From CAVQZA01 sp963718355 (GTDB taxonomy: Bacteria > Actinomycetota > Thermoleophilia > Gaiellales > Gaiellaceae): DNA of 64,000 nt. Both the position numbers and the translations under genes were made by a program. The notes beneath the pieces are model-generated. The model saw only the letters and a program-made list of their open reading frames with translations, was not told the DNA's origin and ran no database searches. Shown in pieces: positions 62,359 to 64,000 of the stretch (positions are counted from its first letter, which is position 1; each line of letters opens with the position of its first letter). The DNA lies in contig CAVQZA010000007.1 in NCBI GenBank assembly GCA_963718355.1, positions 148,350 to 212,349 on the forward strand, given 5' to 3'.

Positions 62359-63144
62359 GTGTCGCTCAAGGTTGTGAGTTGGCCGGAACCGCTTAAGGCG
62401 TGGCAGCCGACGGATCCGCAACAGTACTTCTACTTCGAGCTGATTGGCGAAACGAGCCCAGCGCTCGACGAGACTCAAGGTGAGCTCGCGGCAACCCACC
62501 AGGCCGATCCGGGCGGGGTGACCGGCACACGCGTCTATGAATACCACTGGACGATCGGGCGCCTCGGGGTGTGGCAGCACCGGCCAACAACGCCGCATGG
62601 ACTTGCTCGTCGGAGCCAGGGCGATGAGGCTTTTGCTGACCGTGCGCCTGAGGTTGCGCCGTCCCGGGGAGCCGAGGAGTTCTGGGGAAAGCTAAAGGAC
62701 CCCGCCGCGCACGTTTACGTTTACTTTCCCCTAGCCGAGAGTTGGCGGGTCAGCGAGCTCGGCGCGACTGTCAACTACCTGACGCCGATGCCGGACGATG
62801 AAACGTTTCTGGACAAGACAGCGAAGGACATCCAAGCGCTGCAGCCGATCGTCGGTGCCATGGGCCAACTGGCCAACGTTGCAGCGCCCGGCGCTGGTGC
62901 GGTGATCTCCAGCTCCTTCGCTCGGGTTGTAGGAGCGCTGGCGCAACTGAAGATCAACAGCCTTCCCCAAACTGCGGGCTTTCCCCTGGGCCGTTGCGAA
63001 GACCACATTCATCTGGACCAGAACAGAGGACGGGGTGGAGAAAAAGACGCCGATGGCTGGTGTGGCGAGGTCGCTTCCCAAGCGTATTCGAGGAGCTGGG
63101 TGGCCGGATCTCTGGCGGCGTGGCGGTCATGTTCGTGCCAGTGA
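62359..63144 (+). CDS. Unidentified protein, C-terminus frameshifted
   Basis: About 261 codons in one frame from GTG 62359 (GGGAG at 62344-62348 is better spaced for it than TTG 62350). N-terminal LKVVSWPEPLKAWQPTDPQQYFYFELIG and PMPDDETFLDKTAKDIQALQPIVGAMGQLANVAAPGAGAVISS read as protein. After about 62985 the frame degrades; another frame continues as GRFPSVFEELGGRISGGVAVMFVPVTAQRFKPP, so the real C-terminus lies there, past a shift in the GGGG/AAAAA run near 63035-63045. No known family. It follows the PLD gene by 39 nt. Confidence 0.5.
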   Translation: MSLKVVSWPEPLKAWQPTDPQQYFYFELIGETSPALDETQGELAATHQADPGGVTGTRVYEYHWTIGRLGVWQHRPTTPHGLARRSQGDEAFADRAPEVAPSRGAEEFWGKLKDPAAHVYVYFPLAESWRVSELGATVNYLTPMPDDETFLDKTAKDIQALQPIVGAMGQLANVAAPGAGAVISSSFARVVGALAQLKINSLPQTAGFPLGRCEDHIHLDQNRGRGGEKDADGWCGEVASQAYSRSWVAGSLAAWRSCSCQ

Positions 63145-63531
63145 CGGCGCAACGATTCAAGCCACCAAGGCTGAGCCTCAAGATACGAAGGGTGAGCCGT
63201 CAGCTCCGCCAATCCTGGCGCGCGCGATTGTGCATGGCCCAGAAACCCGTCTGCTCGCCGCCACAAGACCGAGACGACGGCTTCATCAAGCTGAAGGTCA
63301 CACCGGCCGTGCCATCGAGGGGATCCCGAAACCGCCTTGGGTTCGTGACCTCATTCGTCTGCTTCTTGATCGAGTCCGCGGCTGGGCGGGGGTCGAGCTG
63401 GTGCGACAGCTTCGGGGCGGAGGTTGTCCCGGAGCTCGTAGAAGTTCTAGGTGACGGCGGTCCCTCCAGCCGCGTCCGCTCCTGCTGGGAGCGTTCGCGG
63501 CGATCCCGCAAAGATCTAGGAGGAACCGCCG
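63145..63531 (+). other. Unresolved stretch between the unknown gene and the transposase
   Basis: In the frame that continues the unknown gene, no stop appears until 63539, but protein character fades after about 63180. The end of the upstream gene and the left end of the insertion sequence must both lie here; I could not find a terminal inverted repeat because the other end is outside the window. Confidence 0.35.
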
Positions 63532-64000
63532 TGAGTAGCAACGTACGGTCGCGCAGGCGACCAGCGATGAGGCCGGTGCTCCCCGAGCGCGTGCAGGAAG
63601 CGCTCGGCCAGCTGGTCGGGGCTGCGGAGGCGTCGCTTTCCCTCAGCGTCGCCGTCGGGCTCGGGGTGTTGAGCTCGATGATGGAGGAAGAGGTCGACGA
63701 TGTCGTGGGCCCGAAGGGCAAGTGGAATCGCGAGCGGACCGCTGGTGCGCCACGGTCACGAGGACGGGGAGGTGACACTCGGGATGCTGCCGCGCTTTCA
63801 GGTCTGCTCTGGCCGCGGATGCGGACCGCGGACGGCGAGCACGAGGTGCCGCTCGACGCGAGCATTTCGGTGATCGCGACCCGATGTCGAGGGTGGTGCT
63901 CAAGCGGATGCTCGCGGGCGTGTCGACGCGCCGGTACCGGCGCACGCAGGAACCGGTCGGCGAGGAGGTCGAGGTCCGCGCGCGGTCGACGTCGAAGTCG
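63532..64000 (+). mobile_element. IS256-type (Mutator) transposase, N-terminal part, frameshifted
   Basis: GTG 63532 with AGGAGGA 5-12 nt upstream. VQEALGQLVGAAEASLSLSVAVGLGVLSSMMEEEVDDVVGPKGKWNRERT is the usual start of IS256-family transposases. The rest needs frame changes: RHGHEDGEVTLG, MRTADGEHEVPL, and MLAGVSTRRYRRTQEPVG with VEVRARSTSKS at the window edge. Catalytic DDE residues lie outside. The gene may be inactive, or these may be read errors. Confidence 0.72.

Noticed and set aside
1..64000. CRISPR arrays, tRNA or rRNA genes
   Set aside because: No regularly spaced direct repeats, no cloverleaf-like segments with TTCRA loops, and no rRNA-like sequence were noticed on reading both strands.

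Overview
The window is a high-GC polysaccharide-biosynthesis island that was apparently joined, through non-genomic junctions, to two other pieces of DNA. Bases 1 to about 53,100 read as one coherent genome segment. The GC content is very high, GTG and TTG starts are common, genes overlap by 4 bases throughout, and many first genes have a TANNNT box 6-11 nt before the start codon. That suggests a high-GC actinobacterium. A soil Thermoleophilia-type organism is a guess from gene style only; no rRNA or other marker is present.

Segment A (1-53,097) encodes surface glycan assembly and export. It holds an O-antigen-ligase-like protein (1-1231, cut by the window edge), a Wzx-type flippase with a run of glycosyltransferases (1276-9708), a reverse block ending in an asparagine synthetase (9681-13776), a WbaP/CpsE-type initiating sugar-phosphate transferase (15060-16526), a GDP-mannose to GDP-fucose gene set (20603-25929), a long reverse operon of glycosyltransferases and membrane proteins (25908-35355), a long forward operon of glycosyltransferases and methyltransferases (35540-45255), a secreted beta-propeller/Ig-like/RTX protein (45230-47668), a WecA-like transferase fused to a FlaA1/CapD-like N-terminal half (49918-51735) and a Wzm-type ABC permease (51806-52600). 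Sugars are activated (GMD, fucose synthase), loaded on lipid by two kinds of initiating transferase, extended by about twenty glycosyltransferases, decorated (methyltransferases, deacetylase, acetyltransferase), and moved by flippases or the ABC permease. The Wzt ATPase expected beside Wzm is not in the window.

Segment B (about 53,144-54,070) is a roughly 0.9 kb, visibly lower-GC fragment. It carries the N-terminal part of a GH130-type glycoside phosphorylase and one unidentified ORF. It is bounded on both sides by long homopolymers and by sequence resembling the Oxford Nanopore ligation adapter, so it is most likely an assembly or read chimera.

Segment C (54,158-64,000) has a moderate GC content and ordinary Shine-Dalgarno sites. 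It contains a DUF4157 (eCIS-core-type, HExxH) protein continuing into an HNH-like region and a long beta-rich tail, a TPR protein, a cysteine-containing coiled-coil protein, a two-HKD phospholipase-D-family enzyme, an unidentified protein and the start of an IS256-type transposase. This resembles a cargo or toxin locus of the sort found with extracellular contractile injection systems, but no sheath, tube or baseplate gene is visible.

Single-base frameshifts, several at or next to short homopolymers, cluster at 0.2-0.5, 21.3-23.7, 53.3-55.3 and 63.0-64.0 kb. They look like uncorrected long-read errors rather than biology, and products there should be read across frames.
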